A stretch of 64,000 nt of DNA. Origin: Achromobacter marplatensis. Its GTDB lineage: Bacteria; Pseudomonadota; Gammaproteobacteria; Burkholderiales; Burkholderiaceae_B. Under the pieces are notes generated by a model. The model searched no databases and was not told the origin of the DNA. It saw only the letters and a list, made by a program, of their open reading frames with translations. Location: contig NZ_NJIG01000024.1 in the NCBI RefSeq assembly GCF_002209535.1, positions 1-64,000 of the forward strand, given 5' to 3'. Both the position numbers and the translations under genes were made by a program. Shown piece after piece: positions 1-8,626 of this stretch (the first letter of the stretch is position 1; each line of letters starts with the position of its first letter).

Positions 1-110
1 CATTGTGCTTGTGAGAAGATCAGGGTTTAACGCCTAACCTAATCACAGTGCATCGCATCAAGCGCCCACACTTATCGGTTGTTTAATTGTTAAAGAGCGG
101 TACTGCTAAA
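1..110 (-). other. rRNA operon leader (pre-16S spacer with boxA)
   Basis: Read on the minus strand, positions 100-81 give CCGCTCTTTAACAATTAAAC, a good match to the boxA antitermination element of bacterial rRNA leaders. It is followed by a segment containing GATAAGTGTGGGCGCTTGATG, which resembles the pre-16S leader of Burkholderiales. The 16S gene itself would lie left of position 1 and is not seen. Identification rests on recalled leader sequences, so it is strong but not proven. Confidence 0.72.
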
Positions 111-367
111 TTCTTTACTTTCTTTACTGCCACTTGCTGAACTCGCTTGCTTCGCTGCGGCTTTTGCCTTGCGTCGCCCGCTGTGTCAGCAGCAGAGAGG
201 CGAGATTATGAAGGAGTTTTTATCGCTTGTCAAGTCAGCTTCGTTCGCTTTCGCGCCACCGCCTTCTTGCTTGCGACCCCTTCGGATCTGCTCTCTTTAG
301 CAGCTATCGAAACATCAGAAGCACCCATTCGGGTTAACCCTAAGTTTTCGGCAACTGCCAAGCCTGA

Positions 368-398
368 AACTATAACACAACTTTTGCAGATTATGCAA
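368..398 (-). promoter_or_regulatory. rRNA promoter, proximal copy
   Basis: On the minus strand a -35 hexamer TTGCAT (398-393) and a -10 hexamer TATAGT (374-369) are 18 bp apart. The site lies within a repeat whose second copy is at about 503-610, and it points toward the boxA-bearing leader. It is the nearest of three tandem promoters to the rRNA operon. Confidence 0.6.
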
Positions 399-539
399 CC
401 GGCTTTTGCCTGACTTGCATCCTATCTTGCAACCCCGCCGCTTTCGCGGACAGCCCAGAATCCTGGGGTTGGTTACTGCTCAGGTGGCTAGCGAGAGATC
501 CGGGTAAACCCTGAATCAACATCACCAGCCAAGCCCAAG

Positions 540-569
540 ACTATAGCACGATTTTTGCAGATTACGCAA
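540..569 (-). promoter_or_regulatory. rRNA promoter, middle copy
   Basis: On the minus strand TTGCGT (569-564) and TATAGT (545-540) are separated by 18 bp. The sequence around it is nearly the same as the proximal copy 171 bp away, including a shared upstream AGGCAAAAGCC segment. The duplication suggests that the promoter was amplified to raise rRNA transcription. Confidence 0.6.
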
Positions 570-697
570 CTGGCTTTTGCCTGATTTGCTGCAATCCTTG
601 CAATAACCGCTTGGCGCTCATTCCTGAACCCGTTCGCGGCAGACTTGGCTGGGTTGCCCCGGGTTTTCACCTTGCCTTGCCTGTTGTGCTTGCTTGG

Positions 698-730
698 CTT
701 CGCAGTTCAAAAAACGTCTGAACTGCGAAG
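698..730. repeat. Perfect 12-bp hairpin in rRNA upstream region
   Basis: CTTCGCAGTTCA (698-709) and TGAACTGCGAAG (719-730) are a perfect inverted repeat around a 9-base loop. It sits directly downstream of the distal rRNA promoter on the minus strand, so it would fold in the longest leader transcript. No U-tract follows, and its role is unknown. Confidence 0.6.
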
Positions 731-737
731 GAGCGAG

Positions 738-765
738 ACTATAGCACAGGTTTTGGGGCTGTCAT
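738..765 (-). promoter_or_regulatory. rRNA promoter, distal copy
   Basis: On the minus strand ATGACA (765-760) and TATAGT (743-738) are spaced 16 bp apart. The -10 and its flank (GTGCTATAGT) match the other two copies, but the upstream part differs. It is the most distal candidate in the rRNA promoter cluster. Confidence 0.5.
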
Positions 766-822
766 GCCACTGAAGCAAAACCTTCTCCAGTTTCGACACT
801 CATGGCGCGAGAAGCTGGAGTC

Positions 823-885
823 GCTCTATATATAGAGAGGCTACCCCCTCATTTCCGACTCCCTCATCTCTCTATATATAGAAGC
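823..885. repeat. Nested palindromic TATATATA inverted repeat
   Basis: A 15-bp arm TCTATATATAGAGAG (825-839) recurs inverted at 868-882 after a 28-base spacer. Each arm is itself a palindrome around CTATATATAG. The AT core stands out in GC-rich DNA. It lies upstream of the rRNA promoters and downstream of the DUF1127 gene on the same strand, so it could be a protein-binding site or a folded RNA. Confidence 0.55.
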
Positions 886-977
886 GTCATCAACACCGGC
901 TTACCAAAGCCGAAGCGCCGGCCCCCAACCAGGGAGAACCGGCGCCCGCTCCGATGCCCTTCGCGTCGCGAAGGAAG

Positions 978-1301
978 CTACCAACGCATGTAGTCCGTGT
1001 GCTTCAAGCGTGCCAGGTCGCGTTGCAGGGTGGCTTCGTTGACGAGCCAGCTCGGCGCGCCCACGTCTTGGAGGATATGCGGGTCCATATCGACGGCCAG
1101 GTTGCGTAACCGGGCCGCTTCACGCCGTCTGCAGTAGGCGGCCCAGAGCTTGCCGAGCCAGCCGCGCGGCGACGCGCCGTCGACAGCACCACTTTCCGTT
1201 GGTGCGCTTCTGACTGCGGAGGTCGGCGACGGTGCCGGTTGCGCGGGCTGCCGTAGCGGACGGAACGAGGGTGACGGTGAGGTGCAAGTTTGGGCAGACA
1301 T
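978..1301 (-). CDS. DUF1127 (YjiS-like) small basic protein
   Basis: A 107-residue protein whose C-terminal half matches DUF1127: a Trp-rich start (RGWLGKLWAAYCRRRE), an Arg-rich helix, then MDPHILQDVGAPSWLVNEA, which resembles the usual 'LxDxxLxDIG' element. DUF1127 proteins are small and some affect RNA turnover and phosphate or stress physiology; the role here is not known. The N-terminal half is Ser/Pro-rich and unlike the family. The start at 1301 is chosen because AGGAG lies 6 bases upstream; an in-frame ATG at 1325 has no such site. It is divergent from a LysR gene, which may regulate it. Confidence 0.78.
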   Translation of the reverse strand: MSAQTCTSPSPSFRPLRQPAQPAPSPTSAVRSAPTESGAVDGASPRGWLGKLWAAYCRRREAARLRNLAVDMDPHILQDVGAPSWLVNEATLQRDLARLKHTDYMRW

Positions 1302-1426
1302 GATGGGCTCCTGGAATTTCGACATTTTGGTAAGCGTAGTCGCCCAGGAAGCGGGTGAAAATCGAATTGTTTTCCGTGCATTGGTCAGTTAAGCTAACCA
1401 AATATTGGCCTTCTGCGAAATTTCCT

Positions 1427-2380
1427 ATGCGTTTACCCCTGAACACCCTGCCCGCCTTCCGTGCCGTCGCCGAGTTGCAGAACCTGCGCGCCGCTGCCGA
1501 CCGGCTGCATCTGACGCATAGCGCGGTCAGCCAGCAGATCAAGGGGTTGGAGGAACAGCTGGGCTTTCCGCTGTTTGAACGCAGCGGGCGCGGGATCGTT
1601 TTGAATAGCGCGGGCGCTGCGCTGCTATGCAGCGTGCAGAGCGCGCTAGCGGTGCTGGACGAAGGCGTGATGGCGGCGGCTGCCGCTGCCACCGGCAGCG
1701 AACAACGGTTGCGCGTGTCGGTACTGCCCTCTTTTGCGCAGCGCTGGCTGCTGCCCCGCATGGCGCGGTGGCGCGTGCGGAATCCGGGACTGTCGCTGGA
1801 AATCGAGACGTCCCAACAAGTGGTGGACCTGGTGCGCGACGGCTTTCATGCCGCGCTGCGGTTTGGTCGCGGCCCCTGGGCGGGCGTGGAGTCCGAGCCC
1901 TTGTTCGATATGCCACTGCCGTTGATTGCGCTGGCGTCGCCAGAGACTGCGGCAAAGCTGGAAGACAATTCTCCGGAGACCCTGGCCCGCCAACCGCTGC
2001 TGGGCGAACGCGAAATGTGGCAGCACTGGTTCAATGCCGCGGGCCTGCGCACGCCGGTGATGCCCGTGGCCACGTTCAACGATGCGGGGATGATGTTGCA
2101 AGCGGCTGAACAAGGCTTGGGCATTACGCTGGGCCGCGAACTGCTGGCGGCCGATGCCCTCTGCGCCGGGCGCCTGGTGCAGATATCGCCAATGAGCGTG
2201 CAATATGAACAGGCGCAGACCTACCACCTGGTCTATCCGCCGAGCCTGCGGGAGTGGGCGCCATTGGTGGCGTTAAAGCAATGGCTACGCGACGAGCTGG
2301 AGCTGTCGCGCTGCGCGCTCGTCACCACGCCTGCGGAACCTGACGCCTTGCCCGCGAACTCGACGCGAAAAAAAAGGTAA
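1427..2380 (+). CDS. LysR-family regulator, GcvA type
   Basis: A 317-residue LTTR. The N-terminal helix-turn-helix (residues about 5-62) reads LNTLPAFRAVAELQNLRAAA and HLTHSAVSQQIKGLEEQLG, the signature of the GcvA/AmpR branch, and is followed by a periplasmic-binding-like effector domain to about residue 295. The C-terminus is a short basic tail (STRKKR). The start is set at the ATG that begins MRLPLNTLPAF; an earlier in-frame ATG at 1355 would add residues unlike the family. It is divergent from the DUF1127 gene, the likely target by the usual LTTR arrangement. Confidence 0.88.
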   Translation: MRLPLNTLPAFRAVAELQNLRAAADRLHLTHSAVSQQIKGLEEQLGFPLFERSGRGIVLNSAGAALLCSVQSALAVLDEGVMAAAAAATGSEQRLRVSVLPSFAQRWLLPRMARWRVRNPGLSLEIETSQQVVDLVRDGFHAALRFGRGPWAGVESEPLFDMPLPLIALASPETAAKLEDNSPETLARQPLLGEREMWQHWFNAAGLRTPVMPVATFNDAGMMLQAAEQGLGITLGRELLAADALCAGRLVQISPMSVQYEQAQTYHLVYPPSLREWAPLVALKQWLRDELELSRCALVTTPAEPDALPANSTRKKR

Positions 2381-2508
2381 AGCAGCTTTCGCTCCTTTAC
2401 CCCTACCCAAACACGGCGCCCGGCGGGAGCACTCCCCGCAAGCCAGGATTCGCTTCGCTCGAATAGCCTGGCGGACGCCGCGACGGCGGCAGCCAACGTT
2501 GCGTGCCC

Positions 2509-4026
2509 TCAGGCCGCCTTGCGCGCGGGCGACTTCGCCGGCTGCATCGAATCCGTTTCATTGAAGCGTTGGTGCCACGAAAACGCCTCTTCCAGCAGAT
2601 GGGGCGTCTGGCCGCCGCGTTGGCAGGCGCGGTCGAAATAGTCCTGCAGGGCGTCGCGGTAGGAAGGATGCACACAGTTCTGGATGATGGCGCGGGCGCG
2701 TTCGCGCGGCGCCAGGCCGCGCAAGTCCGCCAGGCCGCACTCGGTCACGAGCACATCCACATCGTGTTCGGTGTGGTCCACGTGGGACACCATCGGGACC
2801 ACGCTGGAGATGTCGCCGTTCTTGGCCATCGATTTCGACACGAAGATCGCCAGATGGGCGTTGCGCGCGAAGTCACCCGAGCCGCCGATGCCGTTCATCA
2901 TGTGCGTGCCGCCCACATGCGTGGAGTTCACGTTGCCGTAGATGTCGAATTCCAGCGCCGTGTTGATTCCGATGATGCCCAGGCGGCGGACGATCTCGGG
3001 CGCGTTGCTGATTTCCTGCGGACGCAGCACGATGCGTTCGCGATAGTGGTCGATATTGGCCAGGATCTTGTCGTACACGGGTTTGGACACCGTGATGGAC
3101 GAGGCCGACGCGAAGGCGAGTTTGCCCTGGTCCAGCAGTTCGATGGCGCTGTCCTGCAGCACTTCGGAGTACATCGTCAGATTATCGAAGTCCGACGACT
3201 CGAAGCCGTGCAGCACGGCGTTGGCGATGGTGCCGATACCCGCCTGCAGCGGCAGCAACGCGTTGGTCAGGCGGCCCGCGTCCACCTCTCCGCGCAGGAA
3301 CGTATTGATATGGGCGGCGATGGCATTGGTGTCGTCGTCCGGCGGCAAGGCATTGGAGGGGCTGTCGGGCTCGTGCGTGATGACGATGGCGGCGATCCTG
3401 GCCGGGTCCACTTCAATGAAGGGCTGGCCGATACGCTGGTCCACCGACACCAGGCCGATCGGCTGACGCGCGGGGCGATCCGCGGGCACATAGATGTCGT
3501 GCAGCCCTTCAATGGCGGCGGGCACGCCCACGTTCAATTCGATGATGATCTTGTCGGCCTGCTGCGCGAACGAGGCCGAGTTTCCGACCGACATCGTCGG
3601 CACGATGGCGCCCGATTCCGTGATCGCGGCGGCTTCGATGATGGCGACGTTGATCGGCCCGATATGGCCGGCGCGCAGCTGTTCGACCGTTTCGGACAAA
3701 TGCTGGTCGATAAAGGCGATTTCGCCTTGATTGATCTTGCGGCGCAACGTGGTGTCGACCTGGAACGGCATGCGGCGCGACAGCGCATTGGCCTGGGCCA
3801 GCATCTTGTCGGTATCGTGGCCCAGCGACGCGCCGGTGATCAGCGTGATCGACAGCGGCTCGCGCTCGGCGCGTGCAGCCAGCGCCGCCGGCACGGACTT
3901 ACAGTCCCCGGCGCGCGTGAAACCGCTCATTCCGACGGTCATGCCGTCTTCAACCAGCAATGCCGCCTGATCGGCGGATGTGATCTTGGCGCGCAGCCCT
4001 GGGTGGCGGATACGGTCGAGATGCAT
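2509..4026 (-). CDS. Acetyl-CoA hydrolase / acyl-CoA:carboxylate CoA-transferase
   Basis: A 505-residue enzyme of the Cat1/AarC/Ach1 class I CoA-transferase family. Such enzymes move CoA between acetyl-, propionyl- or succinyl-CoA and free acids through a glutamyl-CoA thioester. Visible marks are QAGIGTIANAVL (about 261-272), the likely catalytic Glu288 in MYSEVLQD, and the oxyanion-loop glycines in NGIGGSGDF (about 379-386). Length is typical. The start at 4026 has GGAGACACC directly upstream. It is divergent from a LysR regulator with a LysR-type dyad between them. Whether it mainly hydrolyses acetyl-CoA or transfers CoA to succinate or acetate cannot be told from sequence. Confidence 0.92.
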   Translation of the reverse strand: MHLDRIRHPGLRAKITSADQAALLVEDGMTVGMSGFTRAGDCKSVPAALAARAEREPLSITLITGASLGHDTDKMLAQANALSRRMPFQVDTTLRRKINQGEIAFIDQHLSETVEQLRAGHIGPINVAIIEAAAITESGAIVPTMSVGNSASFAQQADKIIIELNVGVPAAIEGLHDIYVPADRPARQPIGLVSVDQRIGQPFIEVDPARIAAIVITHEPDSPSNALPPDDDTNAIAAHINTFLRGEVDAGRLTNALLPLQAGIGTIANAVLHGFESSDFDNLTMYSEVLQDSAIELLDQGKLAFASASSITVSKPVYDKILANIDHYRERIVLRPQEISNAPEIVRRLGIIGINTALEFDIYGNVNSTHVGGTHMMNGIGGSGDFARNAHLAIFVSKSMAKNGDISSVVPMVSHVDHTEHDVDVLVTECGLADLRGLAPRERARAIIQNCVHPSYRDALQDYFDRACQRGGQTPHLLEEAFSWHQRFNETDSMQPAKSPARKAA

Positions 4027-4192
4027 GGTGTCTCCAAATTTAAAGGCCAACGGCTTGCGGCCGGGCGCGGCGAGGCCGCCTTTCAGCGCCCGGGCGCCGT
4101 CTTTCGCGGCGTTTCCCGATATCCCTGCACGGGCTCAAGGCCTGCACCGGGATGAATTTTCGGCAGTATAGGAAGGCCTGCTTAAATCTCGT

Positions 4193-4209
4193 AATGACTT
4201 AAAATCATT
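4193..4209. promoter_or_regulatory. LysR-type operator (T-N11-A)
   Basis: AATGACTTAAAATCATT is a dyad with 5-bp arms, and its inner ATGA...TCAT has the T-N11-A spacing of LTTR sites. It lies 67 bp upstream of the LysR start at 4276 and about 167 bp upstream of the CoA-transferase start. It is the best candidate for the control site of this divergent pair. Confidence 0.5.
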
Positions 4210-4275
4210 CAAATCAGTCGTTTTTTTCATCGTTTGAGGTTTTTGCGCACAACGCGCCTAGGGAGTTTCCAAGCC

Positions 4276-5202
4276 ATGGACGTGCGTGCGTTGCGCTATT
4301 TCGTCGAAACGGTCAGGCATGCCAGCTTCACGCAGGCGGCCAAAGCCCTGTTCGTCACGCAATCGACGGTGAGCAAGATGATTCGGCAGTTGGAGGAAGA
4401 AGCGGGCACGCCGCTGCTGATCCGCGACGGCCACACCGCGCGGCCGACGGATACCGGGCGGGTCATGTACCAGCGCGGCCTGCAGGTGCTGGAAACGATG
4501 CGGCAACTGTCGGAAGAACTGCGCCAGACCGCCGATCTGCACCGCGGCGCGCTGGAGGTCGGCATCCCGCCGATGATCAACCTGCTGTTCACGCCGGTGG
4601 TCAAGCGCTTCCGGGAGCTTCATCCCGGCATCCATCTGACCTTACGCGAGGGCACGGGCCAGGCCGTCGAAGGCCTGGTCGCCAACGGGGAACTGGAGGT
4701 GGGCGCCACCATCCTGCCTGTCGCGCCCGACGGCGGACTGGCCGCCCAGTTGTTCGGCAGCTATCCCATCTGGGTCATCGGCCCGCCGGATGCCCCGTGG
4801 GCCGGCAAAACGTCCCTGCCCTTGAGCGCCCTGCGCGACGCGCGGCTACTGATCCCCACTGACGACTTCGCCGTCACACGGCGCCTGCGCCAAGCTTTTG
4901 CCGATGCGGGCTTTCAGCCCAGCATTGCCGCGCAGAGCGCGCATTGGGACTTTCTGGTTGCGATGGCCTCCGCCGGCCTGGGCGTTGCGCTGCTGCCCGA
5001 GCCGCTGATGCAACGCATGAAAACGCGGGGACTCAGCACGGCGAAACTGGCCAAGTCTGGCATGCAATGGGAGGTGGGCCACATCTGGCTGCAATCCGGC
5101 TATCTGTCCTTTGCCGCGCGCGCCTGGCTGGACGTCTGCGACGCGGTGCTAGGCAAGCCTAAAAAATCCCTCTCCCGAGGCGGGCTGACGCGTCCGAGTT
5201 GA
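4276..5202 (+). CDS. LysR-family regulator of the adjacent CoA-transferase
   Basis: A 308-residue LTTR. The helix-turn-helix covers MDVRALRYFVETVRHASFTQ and ALFVTQSTVSKMIRQLEEE, followed by a linker helix and an effector domain (about 88-290). An unusual Leu-Leu-Ile-Arg-Asp follows the HTH in place of the common LFxR. The start at 4276 has GGGAG about 11 bases upstream. It is transcribed away from the CoA-transferase gene with a LysR dyad between, so it probably controls acetate/acyl-CoA overflow metabolism. The inducer is unknown. Confidence 0.88.
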   Translation: MDVRALRYFVETVRHASFTQAAKALFVTQSTVSKMIRQLEEEAGTPLLIRDGHTARPTDTGRVMYQRGLQVLETMRQLSEELRQTADLHRGALEVGIPPMINLLFTPVVKRFRELHPGIHLTLREGTGQAVEGLVANGELEVGATILPVAPDGGLAAQLFGSYPIWVIGPPDAPWAGKTSLPLSALRDARLLIPTDDFAVTRRLRQAFADAGFQPSIAAQSAHWDFLVAMASAGLGVALLPEPLMQRMKTRGLSTAKLAKSGMQWEVGHIWLQSGYLSFAARAWLDVCDAVLGKPKKSLSRGGLTRPS

Positions 5203-5427
5203 TTCCAAACGTTGGCGTGGTAAACGTGGATTTCGTGCCGGGACGCATCAGACGGCCCGCGCATTCCGCGGATCCGATGCGGCCCTGTTTCCGCCCCCTG
5301 GGCGCCGACGGGAGGCGCCTTCGAAGTTCAGTGGAAAAATAGGGGACACAGTACTAGTTTTTGTTGCAACGGAGTGGTCCGCAGCTTGTTATGCTGCCGC
5401 CTCGACGCGAGTGTCTCGCACAAGAAT

Positions 5428-7857
5428 ATGAACCCGATCCGCACCTTCCCGCTCTTACTCCCCCGGCGCTTAACCGCCCATCTCGCCGCGCTTGTCGCGG
5501 CGTTGTTGTTGGCGCTCTGTGTAATGCCCGCTTTCGCGGCGCCGCCCGCCAATCCTGCGGAAACCGAAACGCTGCTGGCGGCCGCCCGCAAGCAGATTGA
5601 CGACATCCGCAAACGCGTCGCCGACGAGACCGACGACGCCACGCTCGTCAAACAGCGCAGCGACGCGCTGGACATCCAGTCCAAGGCCGACGCGGCCAGC
5701 GAGGCGCTTGCCCCCCAGTTGACCAGCCTCACCGCGCGGTTAAGCGAGCTGGGCACGCCGCCCGAAGGCGCCAAAGAAGCCCCGGACGTGGCGGCCCAGC
5801 GCATGCAGCTGGAAAAGAGCAGCCGCGCGCTGGATGCGCAGATCAAGCTGGCCCGCCTGCTGTCGGTAGATGCCGCCCAGACGGCGGAACAGATTTCGGC
5901 GCAGCGCCGCACACAGTTCCAGGCGCGCCTGGGAGAGCGGCGCAATTCGTTCCTGTCCAAACAGTTCTGGGTGGAGTTCCACGAGGAATTCCCCCGCGAC
6001 CTGGAGCGCCTTGAAGCGTTGGGCGACGACCTTTCCACTGCGATCGGACAGACACCGAAATGGGGATGGCTGCTGCTGGTTGCCGCGGCGGCGCTGACGA
6101 TCGCGCTGCGCATCTGGATCGGCCGGATGTTCCTACGCCTGACCGCAACTCGGGTACCTCCCGGCCGGCTGCGGCGCTCGTTCCTGGCCGTGGCGCAGTT
6201 GACACTATCGGTGGCCACGCCTGGGGTGATCGCACTATTGATCCATGCCGGCCTGGATTGGAATTCGCAGCTGTCCGACAACACCGGAGCGTTGCTGGCC
6301 ACGCTGGTGGCGACCGTCTGTTTCGGTGGCTATGTCTCGGGTCTGGGCAACGCGCTGTTGTCGACGCACCGCCCGTCCTGGCGCCTGCCACCCATCAGCG
6401 ATGCCGTGGCGACGCGCCTGAACTGGCTGCCCAATCTGCTGGGCACGCTGGTCGTGATGATCTGGCTGGCCGAGCGCCTGCCCGTATTACTGAACGCCAG
6501 CCTGACGACAACCATCACGCTGACCGGCATCGTCGCCGTGATCATCATGACCACGATGGCCATCGTGCTGGCTATCTGCCGCAGGCTGCGCCGCCTGAGC
6601 ATCCAGGAAAACGACGCGCCCGCGCCCTTCTGGGTTTCACTCTTGCTCGGCACGGTGTGGGCCGTGCTGATCCTGGGCCTGGCCAGTCTGCTGGCGGGCT
6701 ATGTGGCATTCGGCGCGTTCCTGACCAAGCAAGTGCTTTGGACGCTGATCGTGCTGGCTTCCGCCTACCTGGTGTCGACGCTGATCGAGGACGGTTTCAG
6801 CACGCTGCTGGGCACGTCGCATCGCGAAGGCGAGAACGACGGCCCCAGCCTGCGCGATCAGGCTGCCGTGCTGCTGTCAGGCGTCGGCCGCGTGGCCGTG
6901 GGCCTCTTGGCGGTGATCCTGCTGCTGGCACCCTTCGGTGAAGGGCCGGCAGATTTGCTGCAGCGCTTTGATCAACTGCGCAAAGGCCTGGCTATCGGTG
7001 AGGCGCAGATCCGTCCCGGCGCGGTGCTGCAAGCGCTGATGGTGCTGGGCGTGTCGCTGCTGAGCGTGAAAATGCTCAAGCGCTGGTTGTCGAACCGCTA
7101 CCTGCCGACGACCGAACTGGATCCGGGCATGCAGCTGTCGGCCGCGACCTTGTTCGGATACGCCGGCTTCGTGCTGGCGGTGGCGCTGTCGTTGTCGGCG
7201 GCCGGCATCGGCCTGGAGCGTGTGGCGTGGATCGCCAGTGCGCTGTCGGTGGGGATCGGTTTCGGCCTGCAAGCGGTGGTGCAGAACTTCGTGTCGGGCC
7301 TGATCCTGCTGGCGGAACGCCCGGTCAAGGTGGGCGACTGGGTGTCGCTGGGCGGCGTCGAGGGCGACATCCTGCGCATCAATGTCCGCGCCACCGAAAT
7401 CCAGATGGGCGACCGTTCCACGGTGATTGTGCCGAACTCGGAATTCGTGACCAAGACAGTGCGCAACGTGACCCGATCGAACCCTTTGGGGTTGGTGCAG
7501 ATCAAGCTGCCTCTGCCGCTGTCGACGGATGCCGAGCAAGTGCGCGAACTGATCCTGCAGGCCTTTGCCGACCATGAGGACGTGCTGGACACGCCCGCGC
7601 CCAACGTGTTTTTGGACGGCATCGAAGGGGGCAACCTGATCTTCAATGCCAAGGGTTATGTCTCGTCGCCGCGCGCGTCTTACGGCGTGCGCAGCGCGAT
7701 GCTGTTCACGGTGCTCAAGCGCCTGAACGACGCCGGCCTGGAAGTGTCTTCGCCCCCCACCATGCTGCTGGCGTCGGCGCCGCAGCTGGCGTCGGCGCCG
7801 CAGCCGGCGGCGGTGGCGGCGCCCGCCGCCATCCTGCCGCCCGCCTCCGCCACCTGA
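5428..7857 (+). CDS. Large MscS-family mechanosensitive channel with DUF3772 domain
   Basis: An 809-residue inner-membrane protein. A signal peptide (MNPIRTFPLLL... ending AFA, about residues 1-33) is followed by a charged helical periplasmic domain (about 35-190) of the DUF3772 type, a block of transmembrane helices (about 210-610), and the MscS pore and beta domain. The latter includes NFVSGLILLAERPVKVGDWV and IVPNSEFVTKTVRNVTRSNP (about 617-690). Large MscS homologues gate under membrane tension and release solutes on osmotic downshock. The C-terminal 35 residues are Ala/Pro-rich and contain an in-frame tandem repeat. The start at 5428 gives the cleanest signal peptide; an ATG at 5374 is also in frame. 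Confidence 0.9.
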   Translation: MNPIRTFPLLLPRRLTAHLAALVAALLLALCVMPAFAAPPANPAETETLLAAARKQIDDIRKRVADETDDATLVKQRSDALDIQSKADAASEALAPQLTSLTARLSELGTPPEGAKEAPDVAAQRMQLEKSSRALDAQIKLARLLSVDAAQTAEQISAQRRTQFQARLGERRNSFLSKQFWVEFHEEFPRDLERLEALGDDLSTAIGQTPKWGWLLLVAAAALTIALRIWIGRMFLRLTATRVPPGRLRRSFLAVAQLTLSVATPGVIALLIHAGLDWNSQLSDNTGALLATLVATVCFGGYVSGLGNALLSTHRPSWRLPPISDAVATRLNWLPNLLGTLVVMIWLAERLPVLLNASLTTTITLTGIVAVIIMTTMAIVLAICRRLRRLSIQENDAPAPFWVSLLLGTVWAVLILGLASLLAGYVAFGAFLTKQVLWTLIVLASAYLVSTLIEDGFSTLLGTSHREGENDGPSLRDQAAVLLSGVGRVAVGLLAVILLLAPFGEGPADLLQRFDQLRKGLAIGEAQIRPGAVLQALMVLGVSLLSVKMLKRWLSNRYLPTTELDPGMQLSAATLFGYAGFVLAVALSLSAAGIGLERVAWIASALSVGIGFGLQAVVQNFVSGLILLAERPVKVGDWVSLGGVEGDILRINVRATEIQMGDRSTVIVPNSEFVTKTVRNVTRSNPLGLVQIKLPLPLSTDAEQVRELILQAFADHEDVLDTPAPNVFLDGIEGGNLIFNAKGYVSSPRASYGVRSAMLFTVLKRLNDAGLEVSSPPTMLLASAPQLASAPQPAAVAAPAAILPPASAT
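7766..7803 (+). repeat. In-frame tandem repeat in channel C-terminus
   Basis: CTGGCGTCGGCGCCGCAG is present twice in direct succession and encodes Leu-Ala-Ser-Ala-Pro-Gln twice. It lies in the low-complexity tail of the mechanosensitive channel. Short in-frame units like this can change copy number without disrupting the gene. Confidence 0.7.
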
Positions 7858-7886
7858 TCCGGCTTGCCCCACAACGCCTCGAGGTG

Positions 7887-8582
7887 TCAGCCGGGCGAGT
7901 ACAGGTCGGCGAACTGCTGCCGCTCAAGCCGCGGGTTGCGCAAGGGCGGCGATGCCAGCGCGGTGGTTTGAACGGCTTGCACCGGATACCCCTGCACTGC
8001 CGGCGCTGGCGCCTGGGTCTGGCCTTGCACCGGCGCGGGCGGCACCGCGACGGTGGCCGTCGTGGGCGAGGACTGCGCAACCGCAGTCGTATCGAAACGA
8101 TGATCGGCCGTCGTCAGCGCCGGATTGGTGCAGAGCCCTTGCGCCACCAGCGCCGCCTTGGTGCGGTCGTCGGTCTGGCACAGGATGTCGATGGCCGCGG
8201 TTTCCAGCCGGCGCGAGCGATCCGCGTCCTTGGTGGAGGCGGCCGCCTGCATCGTGCGCTCGAAGTTACGCCGCAGGCTGCATTTCTGGTCTTCAATCGG
8301 TATGGCAACGTTCATGCCAAAGCCCACCACCGAGCCGCCGCCGCCTGCCGACACCATGCAGCTGTCCGACGAGAACGAACCATAGAAGCTTTGGCCCCCC
8401 ACCGGCGGAACCGTCTTCACGGTGCTGGAACCGCTGTTATTGGAATTCAGCGTGATGCCCTGGTTGTTGCCGGCATTGGTCGCCCCCGATGACGCGGAAG
8501 TCGTGGAACTGGAGTTACTGGTCTGCGCCGCGGCCGTGCACGCCGCCAGCGACAGGGAGATTGCAAGCACTATGGTTTTCAT
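7887..8582 (-). CDS. Putative secreted or lipoprotein of unknown function
   Basis: A 231-residue protein. The N-terminus MKTIVLAISLSLAACTAAAQ has a hydrophobic core and a possible lipobox (LAAC), so it may be a lipoprotein; cleavage after AQA is the alternative. A Ser/Asn/Thr-rich stretch follows (about 20-60), then a compact region with four Cys (SSDSCMVSAGGGG, IEDQKCSLRRN, AIDILCQTDDRT, VAQGLCTNP), and a Pro/Ala/Gln-rich tail. The first-Cys block with a glycine-rich loop and the second-Cys helix recalls conserved hypothetical proteins of proteobacteria and some phages. SD GAGGGG precedes the start. It is co-directional with the Gly/Ser-rich protein upstream, across a strong hairpin. Confidence 0.65.
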   Translation of the reverse strand: MKTIVLAISLSLAACTAAAQTSNSSSTTSASSGATNAGNNQGITLNSNNSGSSTVKTVPPVGGQSFYGSFSSDSCMVSAGGGGSVVGFGMNVAIPIEDQKCSLRRNFERTMQAAASTKDADRSRRLETAAIDILCQTDDRTKAALVAQGLCTNPALTTADHRFDTTAVAQSSPTTATVAVPPAPVQGQTQAPAPAVQGYPVQAVQTTALASPPLRNPRLERQQFADLYSPG

Positions 8583-8595
8583 GATGTCCCCTCGA

Positions 8596-8617
8596 CCGGA
8601 CGGCCGAAGCCGTCCGG
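8596..8617 (-). terminator. UUCG-loop hairpin between two secreted-protein genes
   Basis: CCGGACGGC (8596-8604) and GCCGTCCGG (8609-8617) are perfect 9-bp arms; on the transcribed minus strand the loop is UUCG, an exceptionally stable tetraloop. It lies 9 bases past the stop of the upstream gene and 14 bases before the start of the next. No U-tract follows, so it more likely stabilises the upstream mRNA or attenuates than fully terminates. Confidence 0.55.
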
Positions 8618-8626
8618 ATAATTGGG

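Larger units (their letters stand above)
330..610 (-). repeat. Tandem duplication of the rRNA promoter segment
   Basis: Two diverged copies of a roughly 110 bp segment, at about 330-443 and 503-610, share a GGTTAACCC-like end, a CCAAGCC segment, the promoter core with TTTTGCAGATTA, and GGCTTTTGCCTGA. The offset between copies is 171 bp. The duplication explains why the promoter hexamers occur twice. Confidence 0.6.

Noticed and set aside
1..977. Small coding genes in the first kilobase
   Set aside because: Open frames there overlap the boxA leader and tandem promoters, lack SD sites, and have no family resemblance.
2503..4155. A 550-codon open frame on the plus strand
   Set aside because: It lies antisense to the acetyl-CoA hydrolase/transferase, whose motifs are complete. 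The frame is His/Arg/Gly-rich and low in normal protein character, as expected of a GC-rich antisense frame.
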